Source of the DNA: JAFAZI01 sp035501255
GTDB taxonomy: Bacteria > Actinomycetota > Actinomycetes > JAFAQI01
Reading direction: 5' to 3'
Length of the DNA stretch: 64,000 nt
Assembly: GCA_035501255.1 (NCBI GenBank)
Contig: DATJWM010000086.1
Span: 1-64,000 of the forward strand
Both the position numbers and the translations under genes were made by a program. Shown in pieces: positions 1 through 7,933 of the stretch; within the stretch, counting starts at the first letter, position 1, and every line of letters begins with the position of its first letter. The notes beneath the pieces were generated by a model. That model was given only the letters and a program-made list of their open reading frames with translations. It ran no database searches and was not told where the DNA came from.

Positions 1-117
1 GGGTCCGCGAGCCCTGTCGACAGTTCGCCGCCGAACAAGGGTCACGAACATTCCGGGACCACTAGGCCCTGTTGATCTTGGTGACAAGGTAAACCCGCCG
101 GTCAGCGCGTTGCGGTT

Positions 118-207
118 TGGCGGTGGAGGTGGGATTTGAACCCACGGAGGAGTTGCCCCCTCACACGCTTTCGAGGCGTGCTCCTTCGGCCGCTCGGACA
201 CTCCACC
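118..207 (-). tRNA. tRNA-Ser (anticodon CGA)
   Basis: A complete class II tRNA is read on the minus strand. The acceptor stem GGTGGAG pairs with CTCCACC and is followed by discriminator G at 121. A genomically encoded CCA occupies 120-118. The T-arm GGGTTCAAATCCC is intact, and the long variable arm (GAGGGGGCAACTCCTC) is typical of serine tRNA. The anticodon loop reads CTCGAAA, giving anticodon CGA, which decodes UCG, a common serine codon in GC-rich genomes. Confidence 0.97.
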
Positions 208-349
208 GTGAACCAGCCTAGCCGAGCCCCGGCAACGCCGCGGACCTCGACAGCGGCGCCGTGTGCGCCCCCGGCCGTTGCGGGCAAGCGAGCCCGGGGC
301 TAGCGTCCCGACCACGGCGAGGCGGTTCGCCGTACCGGAAGGAGTTGCG

Positions 350-1156
350 ATGGTCACGAAGGGAACACCGGTCGTTTTCGTTCATGGGCTGTGGATTCAC
401 ACGAGCGCCTGGGATCCGTGGATCGAACACTTCCGCGAGGCCGACTACGAACCAATCGCGCCCGGATGGCCAGGCATCCCCGACACTGTCGAGGAAGCGC
501 GAGCCCATCCGGAGGAGATCGCCAACCACGGCGTCGACGACGTCACGAACCACTACGAGAAGATCATCCACGACCTCCCGAGTGCGCCGGTCGTCGTTGG
601 TCACTCCTTCGGCGGGCTGATCGCAGAGAAGTTGCTGGGGGCCGGCGTAGCCGCAGCCGGCGTCGCGATCGACGCCGCGCCGATCAAGGGCGTCCTGCCG
701 CTCCCGATTTCCGCCCTTCGCGCATCGTTCCCCGTCCTGAAGAACCCCGCCAACAAGAGTCGGGCGATACCGCTCACCGCCGAGCAGTTCCGCTACGCGT
801 TCGGCAACGGCATCCCGGCTGAGGAGTCCGACGCACTGTACGAAAAGTGGGCGATCCCCGCGCCGGGCCTCCCCTTGTTTCAGGCGGCGACCGCCAACCT
901 CAAGCCGCATGCCGAAACGGCCGTCGAGACCGACAACGACGACCGCGGCCCGCTCTTGCTGACCATGGGCGGGATGGATCACACCGTGCCAGAGGCGATC
1001 ACAAAGTCGACGATGAAGCAGTACCGACGCTCATCGGCGGTGACGGAGATCATCGAGTTCGCCGACCGAGGTCATTCACTGACGATCGACCACGGTTGGC
1101 GCGACGTCGCCGACGCCATCCTCGCCTGGCTGGACAAGAACCTCAGCGGGTCCTAG
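350..1156 (+). CDS. alpha/beta hydrolase
   Basis: A 268-residue cytoplasmic alpha/beta-hydrolase fold enzyme. It shows the oxyanion-type VHGLW motif near residue 11, the nucleophile elbow GHSFGG with Ser86, an acid in GGMDHT and the catalytic His in DRGHSL near the C-terminus. I start at ATG 350 because GGAAGGAG lies 5-6 bases upstream; an in-frame extension to 263 has no such signal and no conservation. The substrate cannot be deduced; small esters, epoxides or haloalkanes are all possible. Its last 14 bases overlap the end of the convergent tadA gene. Confidence 0.85.
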   Translation: MVTKGTPVVFVHGLWIHTSAWDPWIEHFREADYEPIAPGWPGIPDTVEEARAHPEEIANHGVDDVTNHYEKIIHDLPSAPVVVGHSFGGLIAEKLLGAGVAAAGVAIDAAPIKGVLPLPISALRASFPVLKNPANKSRAIPLTAEQFRYAFGNGIPAEESDALYEKWAIPAPGLPLFQAATANLKPHAETAVETDNDDRGPLLLTMGGMDHTVPEAITKSTMKQYRRSSAVTEIIEFADRGHSLTIDHGWRDVADAILAWLDKNLSGS

Positions 1157-1628
1157 GAGACTCGGAAGCGCCGTCGGGCCGTCGACCGGCGAACCAACTT
1201 CGCAGCAGGTCGCCGCATTCCGTCTCCAGAACGCCGCCGATCACCTCCGGTCGGTGGTTGAGGCGCCGGTCTCGAACCACGTCCCACAGCGAGCCCACTG
1301 CGCCGGCCTTCGGGTCGATCGCGCCGTAGACGAGCCGGTCCACCCGGGCGAGGACGAGGGCTCCCGCGCACATCGTGCACGGCTCGAGGGTGACGACCAA
1401 CGTCGCGCCCTCGAGGTGCCAACTGCCGCTGCGTCTGCCGGCGTCGCGAAGTGCGACCACCTCCGCGTGCGCAGTGGGGTCGTCGAGAGCCTCCCGCTCG
1501 TTTCGCCCGCGGCCGATCACCGAGCCGTCGGCAGCGACGACGACCGCTCCCACCGGAACGTCACCGGCGTCCCTCGCGTGCTCGGCCTCGTCGATCGCCA
1601 GCCGCATCCAGCCTTCGGTGTCGCTCAC
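1143..1628 (-). CDS. tadA: tRNA-specific adenosine deaminase
   Basis: A 161-residue zinc-dependent deaminase expected to convert A34 to inosine in the anticodon of tRNA-Arg(ACG). The cytidine-deaminase signature is complete: His-Ala-Glu at about 54-56 (zinc ligand and proton shuttle) and PCTMC with Cys84 and Cys87. The GTG start at 1628 overlaps the TGA of the upstream associated-protein gene in a GTGA arrangement, indicating translational coupling. A longer upstream reading to 1721 would run through that gene and is rejected. It ends convergently with the alpha/beta hydrolase. Confidence 0.93.
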   Translation of the reverse strand: MSDTEGWMRLAIDEAEHARDAGDVPVGAVVVAADGSVIGRGRNEREALDDPTAHAEVVALRDAGRRSGSWHLEGATLVVTLEPCTMCAGALVLARVDRLVYGAIDPKAGAVGSLWDVVRDRRLNHRPEVIGGVLETECGDLLRSWFAGRRPDGASESPRTR

Positions 1629-2146
1629 ACGCCCCGGAGCTTCTCCAGTACGTCGAGACAACCCGCGGCCTCGCACAGGGTGCTGATCACGTCCGAGGGA
1701 AGCTGGCCTTCCTCGTTGCACAACTCGACAAGGCGCGCGGCCGGCGTACCGAGGTCCGCCAACAGACCGATGTCCCCGGCGGGGTTGCTGTCGGAAAGGA
1801 TGCCGTCATCGTTCTCGTCGTCGGTGTCGTCCTCCTCGTCGTCGGAGTCTGCATCCTCCGTCGCGGCGTCGATCGCCGCCTCCGCGAACAGCCCGGCGAT
1901 CTCGCTGGAGGTCACGACCCGGGAGTCCGAGACAAATGCCCGAGGGTCATCGTCGGCGTCAATGCGAAGCACCGCGAACCATTCGTCGTCCTCCTCGACG
2001 AACAGCAAGGCCGTCTCCGCGTCGTCGCCGACCACCTCCCGCAAGAGCTCCACCACGCCGTCGAGGTCCTCGACCTCGTCGAGCTCGAGCTCGTCGCCGA
2101 ACCACGCAGAGTCGACCCGCGCAAGAGCAGCGGTTGCGTAGGTCAC
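1625..2146 (-). CDS. tRNA adenosine deaminase-associated protein
   Basis: A 173-residue acidic protein of the actinobacterial family found next to tadA (the family TIGR named putative tRNA adenosine deaminase-associated protein). The N-terminal part has LLREVVGDD-type helices and an ALLFVEEDDEWFAVLRID strand region. A very acidic linker of Asp/Glu follows at about 98-112, then a helical C-terminus. The GTG start has AGGAGG about 8 bases upstream, and the stop overlaps the tadA start. The molecular function is not established; conserved pairing suggests a partner or modulator of TadA. It is clearly related to the next gene upstream. Confidence 0.85.
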   Translation of the reverse strand: MTYATAALARVDSAWFGDELELDEVEDLDGVVELLREVVGDDAETALLFVEEDDEWFAVLRIDADDDPRAFVSDSRVVTSSEIAGLFAEAAIDAATEDADSDDEEDDTDDENDDGILSDSNPAGDIGLLADLGTPAARLVELCNEEGQLPSDVISTLCEAAGCLDVLEKLRGV

Positions 2147-2199
2147 CCGCAGTCCTCCTCGTCGCTCGCCGGACCAACTCGCATGGTCGTAGTCAATCG

Positions 2200-2688
2200 C
2201 TAGTGCGGCAACGCTTCAAGCGCCCGGTCGTAGACCTCGGCGAAGCCGAGCCGATCCGCGACGGACAGCAGCATCTCGTCGGCGTACGCATCGAGATCGG
2301 CGAGCATCATGCCGAATTCCATCTCGTCGAGCCCAAGGTCCTCGAAGATCGCGACATCGCCCGCGGGCCAGACATCATCGAGATCGGCCTCCCGAGGAGC
2401 ATCGATACCGAGCCGGTTGACCACCTGGCGGGCAAGGTCCCAGTCGAGAGCCGCAGTGACGTCGGACAGGACCAGGCGGACGTCCTCGCCCCGGACCCGC
2501 AAGGCGACGAAGAACTCGTCGGCCACATTGACCAGCGCGATCGCCCCATTCTCCGCGGGCTGTTGGCGGACGACCCCGATCAGACGCTCGAGGTCGTGGC
2601 CCACCCGCTCCGGGAGCACCCCGGACTGCCAGGCGCCGTCCTCGCGGTAGACGACCACGGCCACGCTGTCGTCACGGTCGCCGCTCAT
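2200..2688 (-). CDS. second tRNA adenosine deaminase-associated-like protein
   Basis: A 162-residue acidic protein homologous to its downstream neighbour: both align through ALxxVxDEfFvaLRvr, LVLSDVTA and a C-terminal DLGxxxxEFxxMLxxxD helical part. It keeps the same domain plan but lacks the Asp/Glu linker. I place the start at ATG 2688, preceded by GAGGTGGCG. An in-frame extension to 2775 would run towards the palindrome array and has no ribosome binding site. It lies 53 bases upstream of its paralog in the same orientation, so the two are probably co-transcribed with tadA. No catalytic motif is visible. Confidence 0.78.
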   Translation of the reverse strand: MSGDRDDSVAVVVYREDGAWQSGVLPERVGHDLERLIGVVRQQPAENGAIALVNVADEFFVALRVRGEDVRLVLSDVTAALDWDLARQVVNRLGIDAPREADLDDVWPAGDVAIFEDLGLDEMEFGMMLADLDAYADEMLLSVADRLGFAEVYDRALEALPH

Positions 2689-2773
2689 CGCCACCTCGCC
2701 ACATCCGATGGGCGCATCGTGGCAGATGAATCGGGCCACGCCAATACCCGTTGCCCCCACAATCCCCCAGACC

Positions 2774-2851
2774 AAACGGCGTCACGCCGTTGCGGGTATA
2801 GCCAAACGGCGTCACGCCGTTGCGGGTATAGCCGAACGGCGTCACGCCGTT
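2774..2851 (+). repeat. three-copy 30-bp-period palindrome array (copy A)
   Basis: Three units of AACGGCGTCACGCCGTT (7-bp arms AACGGCG/CGCCGTT around TCA) begin at 2774, 2804 and 2834, exactly 30 bases apart. The two 12-base spacers are identical (GCGGGTATAGCC). The array sits between the zinc-ribbon gene, whose stop lies in the last unit, and the start of the gene at 2688. The same element recurs at 37346-37423. It could be a REP-type repeat or a regulator-binding array. Confidence 0.95.
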
Positions 2852-3044
2852 ATTGGGGGGCCGGGTCCCCGGCCTCATCGGTAGGCGTGCCGCCCAGTTG
2901 GCTCGGTGTGCCCGTTCCGATCAACGACAGCGTCCACGCTCGCCGGCAGGACTGGCACCACCACGCGCCATGGCGGTCGGCATAGGGCTGGAGGTCTTCG
3001 TCCCCGCAGTAAGGGCAGTAGAACGGTACGGCGCGTTCGGTCAC
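2850..3044 (-). CDS. small zinc-ribbon protein
   Basis: A 64-residue protein with a zinc ribbon: CPYC at 10-13 and CQSC at 30-33 (two CxxC knuckles 16 residues apart). The intervening YADRHGAWW resembles small zinc ribbons that sit beside sulfite reductase genes in actinobacteria. The rest is a short hydrophilic tail. GTG 3044 is chosen because it follows the sirA stop by 7 bases and lies just after CGCGGA; a longer ORF to 3104 would overlap sirA. Co-transcription with sirA suggests a sulfur-assimilation role, perhaps a cofactor or redox partner, but the function is unknown. Confidence 0.75.
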   Translation of the reverse strand: MTERAVPFYCPYCGDEDLQPYADRHGAWWCQSCRRAWTLSLIGTGTPSQLGGTPTDEAGDPAPQ

Positions 3045-3051
3045 TCCGCGC

Positions 3052-4695
3052 CTACTCGACGAGAGCCTCGTCGGCTCGGCGCACCCAGGTCGCGAACCGT
3101 TCACCGTCTTCGCGGTGTGCCTGATAGTTGCGAAGCACCCGCTCGATGTAGTCGGCGAGGTCCGCGGAGCGGACCTTCAGCCCGCGCACCTTGCGGCCCA
3201 GGCCCGAGTCGTCGCCAAGCGCTCCTCCGAGGTGCACCTGAAAGCCCTCGTCGTCGTCGACGATCATGCCCTTCAGGCCGATGTCGGCCACCTGGAAGCG
3301 GGCGCAGGAGTTCGGACAGCCGTTGACGTTGATCGTGATCGGCGTGTCGAACTCCGGCATCCGCCGGTCCAACTCGTCGTACAACGCAGTCGCCCGCGCC
3401 TTGGTCTCGACGATCGCGAGCTTGCAGAACTCCAACCCGGTGCAGGCCATCATGCCGCGGCGGAAGGGGGACGGGTTGACCGCGAGCCCGCGCCCATCGA
3501 GAGCCGCGACGACGGTGTCGACGTCGTCATCGGCGATGTCGAGGATCACCATCTTCTGCTCGACGGTCGCCGCCACCCGGCCCGAACCGAAACGCGCAGC
3601 GAGGTCGGCGATGACGCTGAGCTCGGTCCCGCTCGAGCGGCCGTTGCGGAAGGTGAAGCCGATGTAGTTGCGGCCGTCCTTTTGCTTGCGCACGCCGACA
3701 TGGTCGCGCTCGGTGCTCAGCTCGAGCGGCGCAGGGCCGTCTTCAAGCTTGCGGCCGAGATATTCCTCGCTTTCAAGGACCTCGCGGAACTTCTCGACCC
3801 CCCAGTCCGCGACGAGGAACTTCAGCCGCGCACGGTTGCGGGAGCGACGGTAGCCGTAGTCGCGGAAGATCCGGGTCACGCCGGCCCAGACATCCACACA
3901 GTCCTCAGACGGGATGAACGCACCGAGCCGCTGGGCGAGCTTCGGGTTGGTCGACAGGCCGCCTCCCACCCACAGGTCATACCCGACCCGGCCGTCCTCG
4001 TGCTTCACGCCGACGAAGGAGATGCAGTTGATCTCATGCGCGGTGCATTGCACCGGGCAGCCGCTGATCGCGGTCTTGTACTTGCGGGGCAGGTTCGAGA
4101 ACTCGGGATTGAGATAGGCGAAGCTGTTGATCGCGAGCAGGTCGGCGGTGGCGTCGAGCACCTCGTCGGCATCGACGCCGGACAGCGGGCAGCCGAGCAC
4201 ATTGCGCGGAGCGTCACCGCAGGCCTCGCCGGTCGACAACCCGACCCCCTCGAGGCGCCGCCAGATCTCCGGCATGTCCTCGATCCGGATGTAGTGGTAC
4301 TGCACGTTCTGCCGGTCGGTGATGTCGGCAAAGTCGCGGCCGAACTCGGTGGCGATCTCGGCCACCACCCGCAGCTGTTCGTTGGTGAGCGCACCGCCCG
4401 GGATTCGCACCCGCAGCATGAAGTACTCGTCATCGAGTTCTTCGGGCTCCAGGATCGCGGTCTTACCCCCGGAAATCCCCGGCCGGCGCTGGGTGTAGAG
4501 GCCCCACCATCGCATCCGACCGCGCAGGTCGGAGGGGTCGATCGAGGAGAACCCCTGCTTGGAGTAGATGTTCTCGATCCGAGCGCGCACGTTCAGACCG
4601 TCGTCGTCTTTTTTCATCCGCTCTTGCGGCGTGAGGGGCTCAAGGTGGCCGAGCGCCCACTGGCCTTGACCAGCACTACGGCGAGCGGGTGGCAT
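3052..4695 (-). CDS. sirA: ferredoxin-dependent assimilatory sulfite (or nitrite) reductase
   Basis: A 547-residue siroheme/[4Fe-4S] reductase of the NirA/SirA family, carrying out six-electron reduction of sulfite to sulfide with ferredoxin. Two ferredoxin-like repeats are visible. The cluster and siroheme ligands are in the C-terminal half: CTGLEFC (CX5C) and NGCPNSCAR (CX3C). Conserved NVLGCPLSG and ISGCPVQC occur earlier. The start at ATG 4695 has AGGAG 9 bases upstream; ATG 4713 or 4764 are alternatives. Divergent neighbours cysH and a sirohydrochlorin chelatase argue for sulfite rather than nitrite as substrate. Confidence 0.9.
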   Translation of the reverse strand: MPPARRSAGQGQWALGHLEPLTPQERMKKDDDGLNVRARIENIYSKQGFSSIDPSDLRGRMRWWGLYTQRRPGISGGKTAILEPEELDDEYFMLRVRIPGGALTNEQLRVVAEIATEFGRDFADITDRQNVQYHYIRIEDMPEIWRRLEGVGLSTGEACGDAPRNVLGCPLSGVDADEVLDATADLLAINSFAYLNPEFSNLPRKYKTAISGCPVQCTAHEINCISFVGVKHEDGRVGYDLWVGGGLSTNPKLAQRLGAFIPSEDCVDVWAGVTRIFRDYGYRRSRNRARLKFLVADWGVEKFREVLESEEYLGRKLEDGPAPLELSTERDHVGVRKQKDGRNYIGFTFRNGRSSGTELSVIADLAARFGSGRVAATVEQKMVILDIADDDVDTVVAALDGRGLAVNPSPFRRGMMACTGLEFCKLAIVETKARATALYDELDRRMPEFDTPITINVNGCPNSCARFQVADIGLKGMIVDDDEGFQVHLGGALGDDSGLGRKVRGLKVRSADLADYIERVLRNYQAHREDGERFATWVRRADEALVE

Positions 4696-4848
4696 GACCG
4701 ACGACTCCTGCATTCCGGCGACACGCAACCGAAGGGTTCCGGGTCGGATGGACGGTGGTCTCATCTCGTGAGCTGCACCCGGGGTGGGCGCGACGGGCGG
4801 CGTCCTGGTCGTTGTCCAAACCTGCCCGCGCTATGGCAGACTACCTGT

Positions 4849-4929
4849 ATGTCCTCACCGGCGCTTCTGGTCGCCCGGCTGCACGTTGATCTGCAGCGGG
4901 TTCAGAGCGCGGTGTGTTGCGTGCGCTGA
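4849..4929 (+). CDS. cysteine-responsive leader peptide
   Basis: A 26-codon ORF begins ATG-TCC-TCA and ends in SAVCCVR then TGA. It contains the RLHVDLQRV core typical of peptides annotated in Streptomyces and mycobacteria upstream of sulfur-assimilation operons. Tandem Cys codons (TGT TGC) sit two codons before the last sense codon. In mycobacteria, such peptides are known to attenuate downstream translation in response to cysteine supply. Here it ends 39 bases before cysH, with the CTGAGGA ribosome site between them, so cysteine-dependent control of cysH-cbiX is inferred. There is no obvious Shine-Dalgarno, so initiation may be leaderless. Confidence 0.85.
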   Translation: MSSPALLVARLHVDLQRVQSAVCCVR

Positions 4930-4968
4930 GCATTCGCGCCCGCAACCCTTCGACCTGAGGACTCTCCC

Positions 4969-5733
4969 GTGACGGCCCCACTGACCGCCAGCCCGCTGTC
5001 CACCACGCAGCGCTCCTTCTTGCATGCCGAGACGACCGTCCTTCACGAACTGTACGACGCCTCCGACGGCCTCCAGCACCTTGCTCTGCACGCCGGCGCC
5101 TCCCTCGAAGGCGCAACCCCGCAGGAGGTCCTGCGCTGGGCGTTCGACCGCTTCGGCCAGCGATTCGTCGTCGCGACCTCGATGGGCGACGGCGTCCTGT
5201 CGCATCTCGCCGCGTCGGTGCATCCCGGCGTACGGGTGTTGTTCCTCGACACCGGCTACCACTTCGCGGAGACGCTCGGCACAGCCGACGCGGTCGAGTC
5301 GACGGTCCCGATCGAACTTCTTCGGGTGCGACCGCACCTCTCGGTTGAGGAGCAGGACGCCGCCTTCGGCAAGGACCTGTTCGCCCGTGATCCCGACCTG
5401 TGCTGCGCGATGCGCAAGGTGGCGCCGCTCGCGAAGGCGTTGACGCCTTACGTCGCCTGGGCGTCGGGTATTCGCCGGGACGAGAGCAGCGATCGGGCGA
5501 AGGTCGGCGTCGTCGAATGGGACGATCGCCACCAGATGGTGAAGGTCAACCCGATGGCATCCTGGACCGCCGATGACGTCGAGCGCTACATCGCGGACAA
5601 CGAGATCCTCGTGAATCCGCTGCACGCCGAGGGTTACGGCTCGATCGGTTGCGCACCGTGCACCCGCCCGGGCGCCGGGCGCGACGGTCGGTGGCTAGGG
5701 ATGGCGAAGGTGGAGTGCGGCCTGCACGGGTAA
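4969..5733 (+). CDS. cysH: adenosine 5'-phosphosulfate reductase
   Basis: A 254-residue APS reductase that converts APS to sulfite and AMP with thioredoxin. The [4Fe-4S] cysteines that separate APS from PAPS reductases are present: Cys145-Cys146 in DPDLCC and Cys228/Cys231 in GCAPC. The catalytic Cys250 lies in the C-terminal ECGLHG. The nucleotide-binding ATSMGDG and LDTGYHF motifs are intact. The GTG start has TGAGGA 8 bases upstream. It lies downstream of the Cys leader peptide and shares a TAATG junction with the chelatase gene. A second APS reductase lies at 45690. Confidence 0.95.
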   Translation: MTAPLTASPLSTTQRSFLHAETTVLHELYDASDGLQHLALHAGASLEGATPQEVLRWAFDRFGQRFVVATSMGDGVLSHLAASVHPGVRVLFLDTGYHFAETLGTADAVESTVPIELLRVRPHLSVEEQDAAFGKDLFARDPDLCCAMRKVAPLAKALTPYVAWASGIRRDESSDRAKVGVVEWDDRHQMVKVNPMASWTADDVERYIADNEILVNPLHAEGYGSIGCAPCTRPGAGRDGRWLGMAKVECGLHG

Positions 5734-6359
5734 TGCCACCGTGCGTCCTCGCCGCTCACGGAAGCACCGATCCGGGGTACGCCGAGATCGTCGCGCGGCT
5801 CGCCGTTCGGGTCGCGCAGGCGCTTCCCGACGTTGATGTCCGCATCGGCTTTCTCGACCACGGCCCCCCGTTCGTCCGCGAGGTCGCCGACCCCGGCTCG
5901 GTCGTCGTCCCGCTGCTGTTGGCGGGAGGCTTCCACGCCCGCACCGACCTGCCCGAGCAGGCTCAGGGCTGCCTGATCACCCCCCCGATCGGGCCGGACG
6001 CGGGCCTCGCGCAAGTGCTGAGCGACCGGCTGGCCGAAGCGGGCTGGAACGGAACGCAGTCGGTTCTGCTGGCCGCAGCGAGCTCGACCGACCCGCAATC
6101 AGCGGACGACGTCGGGCGGATGGCCCGCTGGCTGGGCGAATCGGTCGGGCAGGCGGTCGAGGTCGCGCTGATCGACGCGGCCGGCATCCCCGTCGGCGAG
6201 CGAGGCCCCGAAGCGGTCGCGACCTACGTGCTTGGCCCGGGCCGGTTCGCCTCGTCAATCATGACCTGCGGAGCGGCGGTTATCGCCGCTCCGTTGGGCG
6301 ATCATCCGCTGATCGCGGAGATCATCGTCACCCGCTACGGGCGAACCGCGCCGATGTAG
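5733..6359 (+). CDS. sirohydrochlorin ferrochelatase (CbiX/SirB-like)
   Basis: A 208-residue CbiX-type chelatase in two related halves. The first has the metal-binding AAHGSTDPGY motif near the start and GGFHARTDLP near residue 63; the second half is more divergent (LAAASSTDPQS). These enzymes insert Fe2+ (siroheme) or Co2+ into sirohydrochlorin. The location after cysH and opposite sirA, which needs siroheme, favours ferrochelatase. The ATG overlaps the cysH stop by one base (TAATG). It ends convergently, overlapping the NlpC/P60 gene end by 25 bases. Confidence 0.88.
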   Translation: MPPCVLAAHGSTDPGYAEIVARLAVRVAQALPDVDVRIGFLDHGPPFVREVADPGSVVVPLLLAGGFHARTDLPEQAQGCLITPPIGPDAGLAQVLSDRLAEAGWNGTQSVLLAAASSTDPQSADDVGRMARWLGESVGQAVEVALIDAAGIPVGERGPEAVATYVLGPGRFASSIMTCGAAVIAAPLGDHPLIAEIIVTRYGRTAPM

Positions 6360-7495
6360 TCCGAACGGAACGCCGGGTCCTTGCGGACGTCCACCCCGGT
6401 GTAGGGCGCGTCGATCATCTCGCCGCCGCCGATGTAAATCCCGACGTGGTGGATGGTCGACGGGTCGGAGGTGTTGTAGGCGAAGAAGACCAGGTCGCCG
6501 GGTTCGAGCTGCGACCGGTCGACGTGGGTCCCTTCATGCCACTGCGCGCCGGTGTAATGCTGCAGATACACGCCGGCCTTGCCCCACACGTACTGCGCGA
6601 GGCCGGAACAGTCGAAGGAATTCGGGCCGGCAGCGCCCCAGACGTAGGGCTTGCCGATCTCGCGATAGGCCCACGCGACCGCGGTCGCGGCGCCGCCCGA
6701 ACCCGACACCTGCGGCGAATGGTGCGGCGGCGACGCGGGCGCGGGTACGGGCACTGGTTGGGTGACGGTTTGCTTCTGGACGGCTCGGGCCGCCGCCGCA
6801 GCGGCCGCACGTTTCGCGGCGAGAGCCGCCGCAGCGCGGCGTGCAGCGATCCGAGCGGCTCGGGCTTTCGCCGCTCGGATGAGCTCCGCCTCCTTCGTCT
6901 GGAGACCTTTGAGGATCTGCTGCTCCTTGCCCGCGGCCGCCAAGACTCGAGTCCGTTGTGCGGCCATGGCAGTCGTCGCACGGCGCTGCTGTGCCAGTGC
7001 AGCTGTGGCGTCGACCTGGGCCTGCTCCTCGGCACGCTTGGCAGCCGCGATCCGGACAAGGGCGGCGGACTGCGTGGTTGAGATCGCCTCGAGGGTGTCG
7101 TCGCGAGCCAGCAGCGTCCGGGTGGAGCCCGCGATGACCGCGGTGAGGGAGTTGTTGGCGTCACCGGTGTAGGCGGCGACCGCGAACGAGGCGGCCGCCC
7201 GTTGCGCACGGGCGACCTGGGCCTGGGTCGAGGCGAGTCGCTTGGACGCGGCGGCCGCACGCAGCTGAGCAGCGCCCAACGCAATCCGGGCGGCGTCGTA
7301 GCGCTCGCTGGCCGTCTCGGCCTGGTTGTTGAGCTTGCGCAGCTGGGCTCGCGTCGAGGCGATCTGGGCCTTGATCTGTCTGATGCTCTGCGCGGATGCG
7401 GAGGGCGTGGCGAGAAGGACGAGTCCACCCGCGACGATCGATGCTCCGGAAACGGCGGCGACCACCCGGGTCCGGAGGCTGACTCGTCGCGCCAT
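6335..7495 (-). CDS. secreted NlpC/P60 peptidoglycan endopeptidase with coiled coil
   Basis: A 386-residue RipA/RipB-like hydrolase. An N-terminal signal sequence (to ASAQS, about residue 36) leads into an Ala/Arg-rich coiled coil to about 245. A proline linker follows, then a C-terminal NlpC/P60 domain with catalytic Cys296 in DCSGL and His350 in HHVGIYIG. It should cleave the D-Glu-diamino acid bond of stem peptides, with the coiled coil restraining the catalytic domain. Expression is probably set by the c-di-AMP riboswitch directly upstream on the same strand. The 3' end overlaps the convergent chelatase gene. Confidence 0.93.
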   Translation of the reverse strand: MARRVSLRTRVVAAVSGASIVAGGLVLLATPSASAQSIRQIKAQIASTRAQLRKLNNQAETASERYDAARIALGAAQLRAAAASKRLASTQAQVARAQRAAASFAVAAYTGDANNSLTAVIAGSTRTLLARDDTLEAISTTQSAALVRIAAAKRAEEQAQVDATAALAQQRRATTAMAAQRTRVLAAAGKEQQILKGLQTKEAELIRAAKARAARIAARRAAAALAAKRAAAAAAARAVQKQTVTQPVPVPAPASPPHHSPQVSGSGGAATAVAWAYREIGKPYVWGAAGPNSFDCSGLAQYVWGKAGVYLQHYTGAQWHEGTHVDRSQLEPGDLVFFAYNTSDPSTIHHVGIYIGGGEMIDAPYTGVDVRKDPAFRSDYIGAVRP

Positions 7496-7514
7496 CGGCG
7501 TGCGGGGGCCCTTT

Positions 7515-7682
7515 CTTCCGCGTCCCGCCTACCGGGTGAGCTGTCGGGCTCGGGCTCGGAAGCTGCCCTACGGTGCTAGGGGTAGCACCGATTCGCCCCA
7601 GGGAAGTGGTTCCCCGGCTCTGACTCGGACCAGGCTGGCCTGATCGTCATCGGATTCGGCGGCACCGAACCGCCGCTGGGCC
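7515..7682 (-). ncRNA. c-di-AMP riboswitch (ydaO/yuaA class)
   Basis: Read on the minus strand, this leader matches the actinobacterial ydaO consensus from memory. In order it shows a GCCGCCGAATCC hairpin start, GAGCCGGGGAACCA, CCTGGGG.GAATC, and GAGCCCGACAGCTCACCCGG followed by TAGGCGG just before the gene. In Streptomyces this class controls rpf and NlpC/P60 cell-wall hydrolases, turning them off when c-di-AMP is high. It sits about 20-190 bases upstream of the NlpC/P60 ATG, the expected architecture. The boundaries are approximate. Confidence 0.93.
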
Positions 7683-7933
7683 GGGGCAGCCTGGCAAGTC
7701 ACGCTTCGGTAACGGCCAACCTATCCACAGACCAAGATCGACTCAACTTCCCCCGCGGGCCAACCGTGAACACGAAGGTGGCCAGGAGGTGACAGATCGG
7801 TGAAAGGTCCCGTTCATCCGTCGTTCCGCGCTCGATTTCCTTCTAGCGTGTGTGAGCGGATCCGGTTGCGGGCAGATCCGTCCAGCGGGCGAGACCGCAC
7901 CGTCACACGACCAGCGATACGAGGGAAACCGCG
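7683..7933. other. divergent intergenic region
   Basis: Promoter space between the c-di-AMP-controlled hydrolase (minus) and the lytic transglycosylase (plus). The GAGGGAAACCGCG before the TTG start at 7934 is a usable ribosome site. I see no second riboswitch on the plus strand and no clear -35/-10 pair. Confidence 0.5.

Noticed and set aside
2774..2851. CRISPR-like array
   Set aside because: Repeats are only 17-18 bases, palindromic, three copies, with identical or near-identical spacers and no cas genes.
2672..2878. A short ORF reading through the palindrome array with repeated NGVTPFGYTR
   Set aside because: The peptide repeat comes from the 30-base DNA period, which keeps frame. It has no ribosome site and lies inside the repeat.
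4812..4848. TTGTCC/TATGGC promoter before the Cys leader
   Set aside because: The spacing is only 14 bases, too short for confidence.
3115..4929. A 604-codon open frame on the plus strand opposite sirA
   Set aside because: It is antisense to sirA, which has all cluster-ligand motifs. The plus-strand protein is low-complexity and Arg/Val/Asp-rich, a typical GC-rich shadow.
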